From Candidatus Gastranaerophilales bacterium (GTDB taxonomy: Bacteria > Cyanobacteriota > Vampirovibrionia > Gastranaerophilales > Gastranaerophilaceae): a stretch of DNA of 64,000 bases. Made by a program: the position numbers and the translations under genes. The notes under the pieces were generated by a model. The model was given only the letters and a program-made list of their open reading frames with translations. It made no database searches and had not been told where the DNA came from. The stretch lies in contig CALVEV010000014.1 in assembly GCA_944326685.1 (NCBI GenBank), positions 62,001-126,000 of the forward strand, in the 5' to 3' direction. Shown piece after piece: positions 17,619 to 24,974 of this stretch (its first letter is position 1; the number at the start of each line of letters is the position of its first letter).

Positions 17619-18209
17619 TTATTTTAAGAGCAAAGTTTCTTTAATTTTTTTTGCAGGATAGTATTCTGGTAAAATTTCTAAACAATTATTTATTGCTTGA
17701 AGTGCTTTGGAAAAATCCTTATTATGAATATAATACTGGCAGTACATAAAATGAAGTTCTGGATCATTATACGTTGAATCTTTTGCTTTATCTAAGTATG
17801 TCTTTGAGCTATCAAAAAATCCATTATTCATAAGAACTCTTGATATAAATTTATAAGACTCGCAATTTACTGAGTATAATAAATCTGCTCCTCCTAGAAT
17901 ATAGGCAACAAAATCCTTTTGCTGTGCCAATAATAGTAAATTGATATCAATCTCTAAAAAATTTCTTATTTGAAAATATGTTGGTAATATTTCAACATAA
18001 CCTTGCATAAAAGGTATTAACTTAAGTGCCCAATCTGCTCTTATAGAATCATTTTTTCGTAGTTCTTTTTCTGCCTCAGTCAAATTTCCATTAAGAATCA
18101 GGCAATAGCCATACTCCAAGCTATACCCATATTTTTTAAAATAACTTGAACAGTTTTCTACTATTCCTGATTCTAACTGTTTTTTTGCATCATTATAATT
18201 TGTTATCAT
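17619..18209 (-). CDS. TPR-like protein in the csrA-fliW cluster
   Basis: A 196-residue cytosolic helical protein. The C-terminal half has tetratricopeptide-like helix pairs (e.g. NGFFDSSKTYLDKAKD and NKDFSKALQAINNCLEILP); the N-terminal half (LNGNLTEAEKELRKN) is a degenerate repeat. It starts inside the 3' end of csrA, overlapping by 17 bases in another frame, so translation is probably coupled. It may be an adaptor or partner acting with CsrA/FliW; no specific family was recognised. Confidence 0.8.
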   Translation of the reverse strand: MITNYNDAKKQLESGIVENCSSYFKKYGYSLEYGYCLILNGNLTEAEKELRKNDSIRADWALKLIPFMQGYVEILPTYFQIRNFLEIDINLLLLAQQKDFVAYILGGADLLYSVNCESYKFISRVLMNNGFFDSSKTYLDKAKDSTYNDPELHFMYCQYYIHNKDFSKALQAINNCLEILPEYYPAKKIKETLLLK

Positions 18210-18552
18210 TATTATTTTGTTTTTTTACAAATACTCTTGTTTTATGTTCAGTTTTCGGAGAGTCTTTAACTATAATTTCTTCATCCGTAACTGCTGTTTT
18301 AATTTGAGTATTAAATTTAACATCTTTTTTCGCAAGTAACTCTGATGCTTTATCTAACATAGCAGGAGAAGATTCTTGTCCCATTAAGTTTGCAAGTTTT
18401 ATTTGCACATATATTTCTTCACGATAAATTTTGAAACTCTTAGGTGCTTCTATTGCTATTTTACAAGACCCATTTCGAGATTCTACTACTGTTATCTCTA
18501 TATCATCATTTATCATGATTTTTTGACCATTTTTTCTTGTAATTATTAACAT
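18193..18552 (-). CDS. csrA: Carbon storage regulator CsrA with C-terminal extension
   Basis: The first ~65 residues are a canonical CsrA: MLIITRKNGQKIMI, DDIEITVVES, GSCKIAIEAP, then the YREEIY helix. It is a dimeric RNA-binding protein that blocks ribosome binding at GGA motifs. At 119 residues it is almost twice the usual length; the lysine-rich tail (~70-119) may help bind FliW or RNA. It lies 11 bases after fliW and overlaps the TPR gene. No flagellin gene is in the window, so its targets are open. Confidence 0.93.
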   Translation of the reverse strand: MLIITRKNGQKIMINDDIEITVVESRNGSCKIAIEAPKSFKIYREEIYVQIKLANLMGQESSPAMLDKASELLAKKDVKFNTQIKTAVTDEEIIVKDSPKTEHKTRVFVKKQNNNDNKL

Positions 18553-18563
18553 TTGATAAATCC

Positions 18564-18992
18564 TTAATCTTTAAATAGTGGAAAGTTTACATCATAACCG
18601 GAACCTGATAATATAATTTGTCCAGCTGTTTTTTGTGCTGTATTTAATATAACAGGAGCTAATAAATTAACTCTAGTTCCCCTTGGGTTACTATTTGGTA
18701 TTGCCGCAACATTTAAAACTAAAATATCATCAGTAGATTCTATTTTTAGTTTTTCTACTGCAGAATCCGGAATATCGATAATATAATCAAATTCAAAATA
18801 TGCTGCTGATGTCATTACAAAAGCTAATTCCGGACTTTTTAAGGATTGCATCCATTTAAATGGTGACTCTTCACCATGTTCAACGATAACATACTTATCT
18901 TCATCCTCATAACCTATCATCGGCATTACGAATGTAAAAATTGCGTCATCGTTAACCTCAATTTCTCCAAATCGTGTTGTACTAATTTTCAT
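18564..18992 (-). CDS. fliW: FliW, CsrA antagonist
   Basis: At 142 residues, this matches FliW: TRFGEIEV at the N-terminus, the IGYEDEDKYVIVEH region, PFKWMQSLKSPELAFV, and NLLAPVILN near the C-terminus. In Bacillus and Campylobacter FliW binds CsrA non-competitively and is released by binding flagellin, coupling assembly to translation. The fliW-csrA order and short gap match that switch. AAAGGG precedes the ATG. In a non-flagellated host the input would have to be another protein. Confidence 0.93.
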   Translation of the reverse strand: MKISTTRFGEIEVNDDAIFTFVMPMIGYEDEDKYVIVEHGEESPFKWMQSLKSPELAFVMTSAAYFEFDYIIDIPDSAVEKLKIESTDDILVLNVAAIPNSNPRGTRVNLLAPVILNTAQKTAGQIILSGSGYDVNFPLFKD

Positions 18993-19026
18993 GTCTTTCC
19001 CTTTAACTTATCCTATATATATTTAT

Positions 19027-19872
19027 TTACTTATTATCAGATGATGAAAAATCAAAGTTTGGCATCATCTGGGACATCATCATTGTCTGTATGAACTGCT
19101 GATTTGCAGCAGGATTACTATTCCCATCTTGATTCATCATAAATGGTAGCATATTCATCATATTCATACCACCCATACTATTATTGTTATTCCCATTCAT
19201 ACCCATCATAAGGTATGCAGGATTATTCATTTGTTGAGTTAACTGTTGCATATACATTTTGGCCATCATATCTTGGTTTTTCTTTGTATTATTAGCTGAT
19301 TGTTCTTGAGTTGGTATTTGAGATGGATTATTTCCATTCCATAAGCCAGCTTTTTTTAATGTCATTATTGCAGCGCCTATTTCTGCATTAGAGGGTTGTT
19401 TTATATCTTTTTTTACTTCATCTTTTTTAGGTTGTTGAGATACAACTTTTTTATCTATAGGTGGTTCTTCTCTTTTTATCTCTGGAGTTACGAATCTTTC
19501 AGCTTTTGAATTATTACTAATTGATAGTTGTGCATCCATGCCAGTAAAACCAGATGTTCCTAAACAATCTTTAGCTGCTTTGGCCATGCTTTTTAACGAT
19601 TTATCAGTAGATAAAGATATTACTTTATCATAATTTTTTATAGCTAAATCTCGTTTATGAGTTTTAGCATAGCAAAGTCCTAAATAATAATATGCTACAG
19701 GATATGATGAATCTTGAGATATTATTGTATCAAGATTTTTTATACATTCAGCATAATCGCCTTTTTTGTATAAAGAAATTGCGTCAGCAATCTTTTCTTC
19801 TGTCATTTGGTTTGCCAAAACAGAAGATGCTATAAATATTAATGTTGTTAATGTTAGTAAAACCCGTTTCAT
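19027..19872 (-). CDS. Exported TPR protein with Met-rich tail
   Basis: A 281-residue protein with a signal peptide (MKRVLLTLTTLIFIASSVLA). At least two TPR motifs (~25-105; AISLYKKGDYAECIKNL and PVAYYYLGLCYAKTHKRDLA) are followed by a disordered Lys/Pro/Gln linker. The C-terminal ~90 residues are dominated by Met, Asn and Gln (e.g. NNSMGGMNMMNMLPFMM). The gene sits 34 bases upstream of fliW on the same strand and may head that transcript. The Met-rich tail could bind copper or form an interaction surface; this is inference. Confidence 0.8.
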   Translation of the reverse strand: MKRVLLTLTTLIFIASSVLANQMTEEKIADAISLYKKGDYAECIKNLDTIISQDSSYPVAYYYLGLCYAKTHKRDLAIKNYDKVISLSTDKSLKSMAKAAKDCLGTSGFTGMDAQLSISNNSKAERFVTPEIKREEPPIDKKVVSQQPKKDEVKKDIKQPSNAEIGAAIMTLKKAGLWNGNNPSQIPTQEQSANNTKKNQDMMAKMYMQQLTQQMNNPAYLMMGMNGNNNNSMGGMNMMNMLPFMMNQDGNSNPAANQQFIQTMMMSQMMPNFDFSSSDNK

Positions 19873-19967
19873 ATTCTATTCTTTAATGATTTTTTTATAT
19901 TAATCAACAAATAGATTATACGGTATTTTATGTAAACATTCCTACCTTAAATGTAGGATATTATTAT

Positions 19968-21065
19968 TTATACATTAAAACGAAAATGTGCTAAATCTCC
20001 ATCTTGCATAACATAATCTTTACCTTCAAGACGAGTAACACCTTTTTCTTTACATGCAGTATAAGATCCTAGTTCTTTGAAATCTTTATAAGGGGTGATT
20101 TCTGCTCTGATAAAACCTTTTTCAAAATCGGTATGAATAACTCCTGCAGCTTGTGGTGCTTTTGTTCCTTTGGTAATTGTCCATGCTCTAACTTCTTTTT
20201 CTCCTGCAGTAATATATGTTATTAAATTTAATAAAGAATATACTGATTTAATCATTTTATTAATACCACTATCTTCAACTCCTAAATCAGCAAGATATTC
20301 TTTAGCTTCATCAGGTCCTAATTCAACAAGTTCTTCTTCTATTTTTGCTGAAATTATAACCATTTCTGCTCCATGAGATTTTGCATACTCCCCAACAAGT
20401 TGTGTATATTTATTGCCATCTTTCATATCATTTTCTGAGACGTTAGCACAATAAATAACAGGTTTAACAGACATTAGATTTAGGTTTTTAAGTACATTCA
20501 TTTCTTCATCATCAAAATGATCTTCTGGTTTTATAAAAGAACCTTCAGATAATAAATCTGTAACTTTTTTAAGAACTTTATCTTCTAGTACTGCTTCTTT
20601 ATCCCCAGATTTTACGACTTTTAAAATTCTTGCTTGTCGTTTTTCAATAGATGCTAAATCTGCAAGAATTAATTCCGTATTAATTACCTCAATATCAGAG
20701 ATAGGATCAACTTTTCCATCTACGTGAATGGTGTTTTCATCATCAAAACATCTTACAACTTGAATTATAGCATCTACTTCTCTTATGTTATGTAAAAATT
20801 GGTTTCCTAATCCTTCACCTTTACTTGCTCCTTTTACAAGACCTGCAATATCAACAAATTCAATTGCTGTTGGAATAACTTCTTCTGTTTTACATAATTT
20901 TGCTAAAATATCTAAACGTTCATCAGGAACTGTAACAACACCTACATTAGGTTCTATTGTACAAAATGGATAATTTGCGCTTTGTGCATTTTTTGATGCA
21001 GTTAAAGCATTAAATAAAGTTGATTTTCCTACATTTGGTAGTCCTACAATTCCGGCTCTTAACAT
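19968..21065 (-). CDS. ychF: Ribosome-binding ATPase YchF
   Basis: A 365-residue Obg-family P-loop protein. G1 is GLPNVGKST, G3 is DIAGLVKGAS, and the altered G4 is NVSE, which explains the ATP preference of YchF/OLA1. A coiled-coil insertion (~130-200) and a C-terminal TGS domain (~280-365, RAWTITKGTKAPQAAGVIH) complete the fold. It associates with ribosomes and with stress-response control. The start codon directly follows the deoC stop without a gap, so translation is coupled to deoC. Confidence 0.97.
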   Translation of the reverse strand: MLRAGIVGLPNVGKSTLFNALTASKNAQSANYPFCTIEPNVGVVTVPDERLDILAKLCKTEEVIPTAIEFVDIAGLVKGASKGEGLGNQFLHNIREVDAIIQVVRCFDDENTIHVDGKVDPISDIEVINTELILADLASIEKRQARILKVVKSGDKEAVLEDKVLKKVTDLLSEGSFIKPEDHFDDEEMNVLKNLNLMSVKPVIYCANVSENDMKDGNKYTQLVGEYAKSHGAEMVIISAKIEEELVELGPDEAKEYLADLGVEDSGINKMIKSVYSLLNLITYITAGEKEVRAWTITKGTKAPQAAGVIHTDFEKGFIRAEITPYKDFKELGSYTACKEKGVTRLEGKDYVMQDGDLAHFRFNV

Positions 21066-21731
21066 TTATATATTCCTCATTCCTTCTACTATTGCAACTC
21101 CAGAGCTTGTTCCTAGACGACTTGCTCCTACTTCTATTAAAGCTTTTGCTTTTTCAGCATCTCTAATACCACCTGAAGCTTTAACTTTTAATCCATAAGG
21201 TGATACTGTATCATACATTATTTTAACATCTTCTACTTTTGCTCCAATACCATTTTTGACAAAACCTGTAGATGTTTTTACTAAATCAGCTTTTGCTTCT
21301 ATGCAAATTTCGCAAGCTTTTTTTATTTCTTCTTTGGTTAATAAATCAGTTTCTAATATTACTTTTAAAATATTATTAGGGCATGCATTTCGTACAGCTT
21401 CAATATCTGATTTAACATATTGATAATCTTTATCTTTTATTTTAGAAACATTAATAACCATATCGATTTCATCTGCACCATCTTTTATAGCTTTTTGTGT
21501 CTCAAATGCTTTAACTTCAGAACAATTAGCACCTAGAGGAAAACCTATTACTGTTACTATCTTAACGTCTGTATTTTTTAAATATTCTTTTGCCATAGAC
21601 ACAAAGCATGGATTTACACATACACCAAGAAAATTATACTGTTTTGCTTCATCAAAAAGCTTTATTAATTCATTTTCTTTAGCGTCTTGTTTTAATAATG
21701 TATGTTCAATGTATGTATTAATATTGTTCAT
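21066..21731 (-). CDS. deoC: Deoxyribose-phosphate aldolase
   Basis: Cleaves 2-deoxyribose 5-phosphate to glyceraldehyde 3-phosphate and acetaldehyde in deoxynucleoside salvage. The 221 residues are full length. The Schiff-base lysine is in VKTSTGF and the proton-relay lysine in VKASGGIRD; EIDMVIN carries an active-site aspartate. AAAGGAG lies before the ATG. It forms a gapless pair with ychF; a thymidine kinase that could share the salvage route is 2.4 kb away on the other strand. Confidence 0.96.
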   Translation of the reverse strand: MNNINTYIEHTLLKQDAKENELIKLFDEAKQYNFLGVCVNPCFVSMAKEYLKNTDVKIVTVIGFPLGANCSEVKAFETQKAIKDGADEIDMVINVSKIKDKDYQYVKSDIEAVRNACPNNILKVILETDLLTKEEIKKACEICIEAKADLVKTSTGFVKNGIGAKVEDVKIMYDTVSPYGLKVKASGGIRDAEKAKALIEVGASRLGTSSGVAIVEGMRNI

Positions 21732-21858
21732 ATTAAAGCTCCTTTGCTAGCGTAAAAATTATAACATAAATAAAAATGGTTAACTAATTGACAAAAGAGT
21801 TATTTGTAACTAATAATATTTATTAGCCGTTTAGTTTTGTAACAAATTGTATACAAAC

Positions 21859-21888
21859 TAGCAAAAATTTTTAATTTACTGCTTTATA
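21859..21888 (+). promoter_or_regulatory. GCAA-class promoter of the 101-residue protein
   Basis: TAGCAA (21859-21864), 18 bases, then TTTATA (21883-21888), preceded by TGC. Immediately upstream, TTGTATACAA (21847-21856) is a perfect palindrome also found between the two Xre genes near 51.5 kb. Confidence 0.55.
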
Positions 21889-21951
21889 TAAAAGGACAGA
21901 AAATTAATAGAAAGTAAAAGAAAGTATAAAGTAAAGAAAGATAGGTTCAAC

Positions 21952-22257
21952 ATGAGTGAAATTAATAACAACGGATTTAGTCCCAATAAAGAAATAAAGA
22001 TGCCACAACCTACATCTTTAAATAATGTTAATAAGGCAAATAGTTTCAATGTTGAAAAACAACAAACAGATGCGTCTGCTCCAGTTTCAGAAGCATTGGG
22101 TAAATCAATGGTTAAAGTTGATAACCATGAAGCAGACATGCAACGTTTATTAAAAAATCCTAAATTAGCTGAAGTTTCAGACAAAATGTTTAATGCTGCT
22201 TGTCGTGCTGGACTTTCTTATCCTGAAGCTGCTACATTTGCAACTACAGATGCTTAG
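21952..22257 (+). CDS. Lineage-type small protein, unknown
   Basis: A 101-residue protein with a disordered N-terminal half rich in Asn, Gln and Ser (MSEINNNGFSPNKEI) and a helical C-terminal half (MQRLLKNPKLAEVSDKMF, then AACRAGLSYPEAATFATTDA). It has no signal peptide or membrane helix. AGG lies nine bases before the ATG. It is the single gene behind a GCAA-class promoter. It resembles in style the other unexplained proteins of this window, but I see no direct homology with them. Confidence 0.75.
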   Translation: MSEINNNGFSPNKEIKMPQPTSLNNVNKANSFNVEKQQTDASAPVSEALGKSMVKVDNHEADMQRLLKNPKLAEVSDKMFNAACRAGLSYPEAATFATTDA

Positions 22258-22289
22258 AGTTATAATAAACACGAAATATAAATTATTAA

Positions 22290-22313
22290 ACGCCCTATTA
22301 ACTTAGAGGGCGT
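22290..22313 (+). terminator. Possible weak terminator
   Basis: ACGCCCT (22290-22296) pairs with AGGGCGT (22307-22313), followed by ATTTATT. The tail is interrupted, so termination may be partial and the sugar kinase could receive read-through. Confidence 0.4.
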
Positions 22314-22331
22314 ATTTATTGGGAGAGACAT

Positions 22332-23384
22332 ATGAAGAAAAAAGTTTTCACAATCGGTAGTGCAACTATGGATGTATTTGTAGAATGTGATTCAGCAAAT
22401 ATTTTATCTGTTTGTTCAAAAGATAGCAGCTCAAATTATATGAGTTATCCTTATGGTGCAAAACTTGATATGTCAAATTTTTCTTCAAAAGTTGGTGGCG
22501 GTGGTGTTAATACCGCAATGAATTTTGCAAATTTAGGTTTTGATACAACTGCAATTATAAAAATTGGAGATGATATATACTCGCAAGGTATTCTAGAAAA
22601 TTTTAAAAATAGTACAGTAAAAACAGATTGTATTGTACAAGATAGGACTATTAGTACAGGGTTTTCTATTATTCTTGTAAGCTTTCAAGGTGATAGGACT
22701 GTTCTAGCAAATCGTGGTGCGAATGCCCTAATCAAGCTTGAGGATATTAATTTTGATAAATTGAAAGATGCTGATTGGTTATATATTGCACCATTGAATG
22801 GAGAATCTAATAAAGTATTAGAACCACTTGTAAATTTTGCCAAAGAAAATGATATAAAAGTTTGTTTTAATGCTGGAACTACAAGTATTAAACAAGGTTT
22901 TGAGTACATGAAAAAAATTCTATCAACAGCAGATGTTGTTGTTATGAATAAAGAAGAAGCATCTATGTGTAGCGGAATAAAAGTGCGTCCTGATACCAAA
23001 AACGAACATTATTCTGATGCTATAATTCATCCTGATATAAAACAAATGTTACAGAAACTAAAAATTAAGGATTATCAAGTTGTAGTTATTACAGATGGTG
23101 GAAATGGTGCATATGCTTATGATGGAAAAGATTATTATAATTGTCCAGTTTTTCCATCTCCTGTTATTTCAACATTAGGTGCTGGTGATGCTTTTGCTTC
23201 AACATTTTTTGCATCTTTAAGAGAAACTAATTTTGATATTAGTACTTCTTTAATGTATGCATCTGTTGAATCTAGTTCTGTAGTTTCAAAGTTTGGTGCA
23301 ACAGAGGGTTTAATTACTTTTGATGAGATTAAAAGTATATTAAATGACAATAGTGATTATAGATGTATTAAAGTGAAAGAATAA
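22332..23384 (+). CDS. PfkB-family carbohydrate/nucleoside kinase
   Basis: A 350-residue ribokinase-fold enzyme. Signature 1 is GGGGVNTAMNFANLG with its early Gly-rich turn, and signature 2 is STLGAGDAFAS, whose Asp is the catalytic base. VVVITDGGNGAYAY precedes the anion hole. The N-terminal region has an insertion before GGGGVN, unlike E. coli RbsK. The substrate (ribose, fructose, adenosine or another) cannot be set from sequence. GGGAGAG lies just before the ATG. The stop overlaps the nuclease start as TAATG. Confidence 0.9.
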   Translation: MKKKVFTIGSATMDVFVECDSANILSVCSKDSSSNYMSYPYGAKLDMSNFSSKVGGGGVNTAMNFANLGFDTTAIIKIGDDIYSQGILENFKNSTVKTDCIVQDRTISTGFSIILVSFQGDRTVLANRGANALIKLEDINFDKLKDADWLYIAPLNGESNKVLEPLVNFAKENDIKVCFNAGTTSIKQGFEYMKKILSTADVVVMNKEEASMCSGIKVRPDTKNEHYSDAIIHPDIKQMLQKLKIKDYQVVVITDGGNGAYAYDGKDYYNCPVFPSPVISTLGAGDAFASTFFASLRETNFDISTSLMYASVESSSVVSKFGATEGLITFDEIKSILNDNSDYRCIKVKE

Positions 23385-24013
23385 TGAATATTTATTCTCC
23401 ACAGATGTTGAATACTTTTGTTGAATGTCCTGTAAAATATTTTTTTAGGTACATTAAAAATATTAACATTCCTCAACTTGATCACTCTTTTATTCTTGGG
23501 AAAAATATACATGCTTTAGCGGCTTATTATTTAAAAGGGCAAAATATTGATTTATTTACACTAACTGAATCAGAAAAGGAAATGTGGAATAAATTATTAA
23601 ATTCAGATTATTTTAAACTTAAACCAATTGAAGTAGAGTCTAATATTTCTTGTAAGATTGCTGATTTTTGGATCGGTGGTAGGATTGATGCCTTGGTAAA
23701 AAGTGATAATGATGAATATTATATTTTGGATTATAAAACCGGTTCAATACCTCAAACTCCTGAATATAACTTTCAAACAATTGTATATTTATTATGCTGT
23801 GATAAATTAATTCAGAATTATACAAGTCTTAATTTTGTATATTTAAATGTAAAAACAGGAACTGAAAAAATAATTAAATTTTCAGATTCTTTAAAACAAG
23901 AATATAAAAATAAAGTTATTGAAACTTACAACTACATACAAAAGCTATCTCAACCTAACGTTGTTCATAATGAAAAATGTAATAACTGTTCTTACACAAA
24001 AATATGTGTTTAA
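23384..24013 (+). CDS. PD-(D/E)XK nuclease, Cas4/RecB-like, with Fe-S cysteines
   Basis: A 209-residue protein of the PD-(D/E)XK superfamily. The active site is visible as GGRIDALV, then YILDYKTG (D-x-K), then QTIVYLL (QxxxY helix). One cysteine near the N-terminus (FVECPVKYFF) and three at the C-terminus (CNNCSYTKIC) are placed as in the Fe-S nucleases Cas4 and AddB. No cas genes or AddA/RecB helicase are nearby. It is translationally coupled to the sugar kinase, an odd partner. A DNA-repair exonuclease role is inferred. Confidence 0.88.
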   Translation: MNIYSPQMLNTFVECPVKYFFRYIKNINIPQLDHSFILGKNIHALAAYYLKGQNIDLFTLTESEKEMWNKLLNSDYFKLKPIEVESNISCKIADFWIGGRIDALVKSDNDEYYILDYKTGSIPQTPEYNFQTIVYLLCCDKLIQNYTSLNFVYLNVKTGTEKIIKFSDSLKQEYKNKVIETYNYIQKLSQPNVVHNEKCNNCSYTKICV

Positions 24014-24026
24014 AAATATTACAAAT

Positions 24027-24055
24027 TTGACCTACTAAATAACATTATTTAATAT
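24027..24055 (+). promoter_or_regulatory. Sigma-70-type promoter of tdk
   Basis: TTGACC (24027-24032), 17-base spacer, TAATAT (24050-24055). It is a clear example of the housekeeping promoter form in this genome, with a leader of about 35 bases that holds GGGGAG before the ATG. Confidence 0.6.
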
Positions 24056-24097
24056 TATAATGAGAAGTTAAATAATTTTGGGGAGATTAATAATAAA

Positions 24098-24718
24098 ATG
24101 AGTGGATATAGTTTTGAATTAATAACTGGTCCTATGAGTTGTGGGAAAACTGAAGAGTTATTAAGAAGAATTCGTAGATGTGTTATTGCAAAGAAAAAAA
24201 TAAAAGTATTTTCTCCTAAAATTGATACAAGAGCTAATGGTGATTATATTGAATCAAGAAATGGATTATGGGCTGATGCAATAAAAATTGAACATTCTAT
24301 TCAAATTATGTCTAATGTTAAGCCAGAAGATGAAGTTATAGCAATAGATGAACTTCAATTTTTTGATTCAAACATTGTAAAAGTTATATCAACATTAATG
24401 AAAGAAGGGAAAAAAGTTATTGGTACTGGCTTAGAACTAGATTTTAAATCAGAACCATTCGGTGCAATGCCACAGTTAATGTGTATTGCGACAAAAATTG
24501 ATAAACTACAGGCTGTATGCATGAAATGTGGTTGTGAGCATGCGACAAGGACTCAACGTTTGATAAACGGAGAGCCTGCTGATAAAAGTTCACCGCTTAT
24601 TATGATTGGTGGCGATGAAACTTATGAAGCACGATGTGTTAAGTGTTACGAATTGCCTGATAAAAATGGCGATAAACCACGTAACAACTTAAAAATCTTG
24701 AATTTTATACACAAGTAA
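24098..24718 (+). CDS. tdk: Thymidine kinase
   Basis: A 206-residue type II thymidine kinase, which phosphorylates thymidine in salvage. Walker A is GPMSCGKTEELL and Walker B is DELQFF. The lasso-loop zinc site is CMKCGC with CVKC. RTQRLINGEP and the glycine-rich stretch near the C-terminus bind the nucleoside. Length is typical. It has its own promoter and GGGGAG ribosome-binding site. The downstream hairpin at ~24.94 kb could stop its transcript. Confidence 0.97.
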   Translation: MSGYSFELITGPMSCGKTEELLRRIRRCVIAKKKIKVFSPKIDTRANGDYIESRNGLWADAIKIEHSIQIMSNVKPEDEVIAIDELQFFDSNIVKVISTLMKEGKKVIGTGLELDFKSEPFGAMPQLMCIATKIDKLQAVCMKCGCEHATRTQRLINGEPADKSSPLIMIGGDETYEARCVKCYELPDKNGDKPRNNLKILNFIHK

Positions 24719-24721
24719 ACA

Positions 24722-24817
24722 CTACATATTTCGTAAGGTTTTGTGTCCTTCGATTATGCTTGGTAGCATAATTATTGAAATGTAGAATACGAATGCGAAA
24801 AGTAATAAATCTAACAT
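24722..24817 (-). CDS. 31-residue single-span membrane peptide
   Basis: A small ORF with a clear GAGGTG six bases before the ATG. It encodes MLDLLLFAFVFYISIIMLPS followed by IIEGHKTLRNM: one hydrophobic helix, then a short polar basic end. It fills the otherwise empty gap between tdk and metG, convergent with tdk and ending four bases after the tdk stop. Small single-span subunits of respiratory or transport complexes have this form, but no partner is visible. The coding call rests on the ribosome-binding site and the amino-acid pattern. Confidence 0.55.
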   Translation of the reverse strand: MLDLLLFAFVFYISIIMLPSIIEGHKTLRNM

Positions 24818-24931
24818 TGAGTACACCTCGTTTTCAATCCTTACATTAATTACTTTCCACATTTTTGATATTTTATAACATTTTTAAAAGAAATTGATAC
24901 AAAACGAAATAGAGCCTTTTATACACTTAAT

Positions 24932-24960
24932 AAAAAACCTCCTTTATTAGGAGGCTTTTT
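24932..24960. terminator. Terminator between tdk side and metG
   Basis: CCTCC (24938-24942) pairs with GGAGG (24950-24954) around a 7-base loop. A6 lies on one side and CT5 on the other, so it works best for metG on the minus strand (stem then T6) and may also act for the plus strand. Confidence 0.65.
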
Positions 24961-24974
24961 ATTGTTGTTAATAT

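Noticed and set aside
19951-19966. CCTAC/GTAGG hairpin upstream of the Met-rich TPR gene
   Set aside because: Only five base pairs without a U-tract; too weak to call a terminator.
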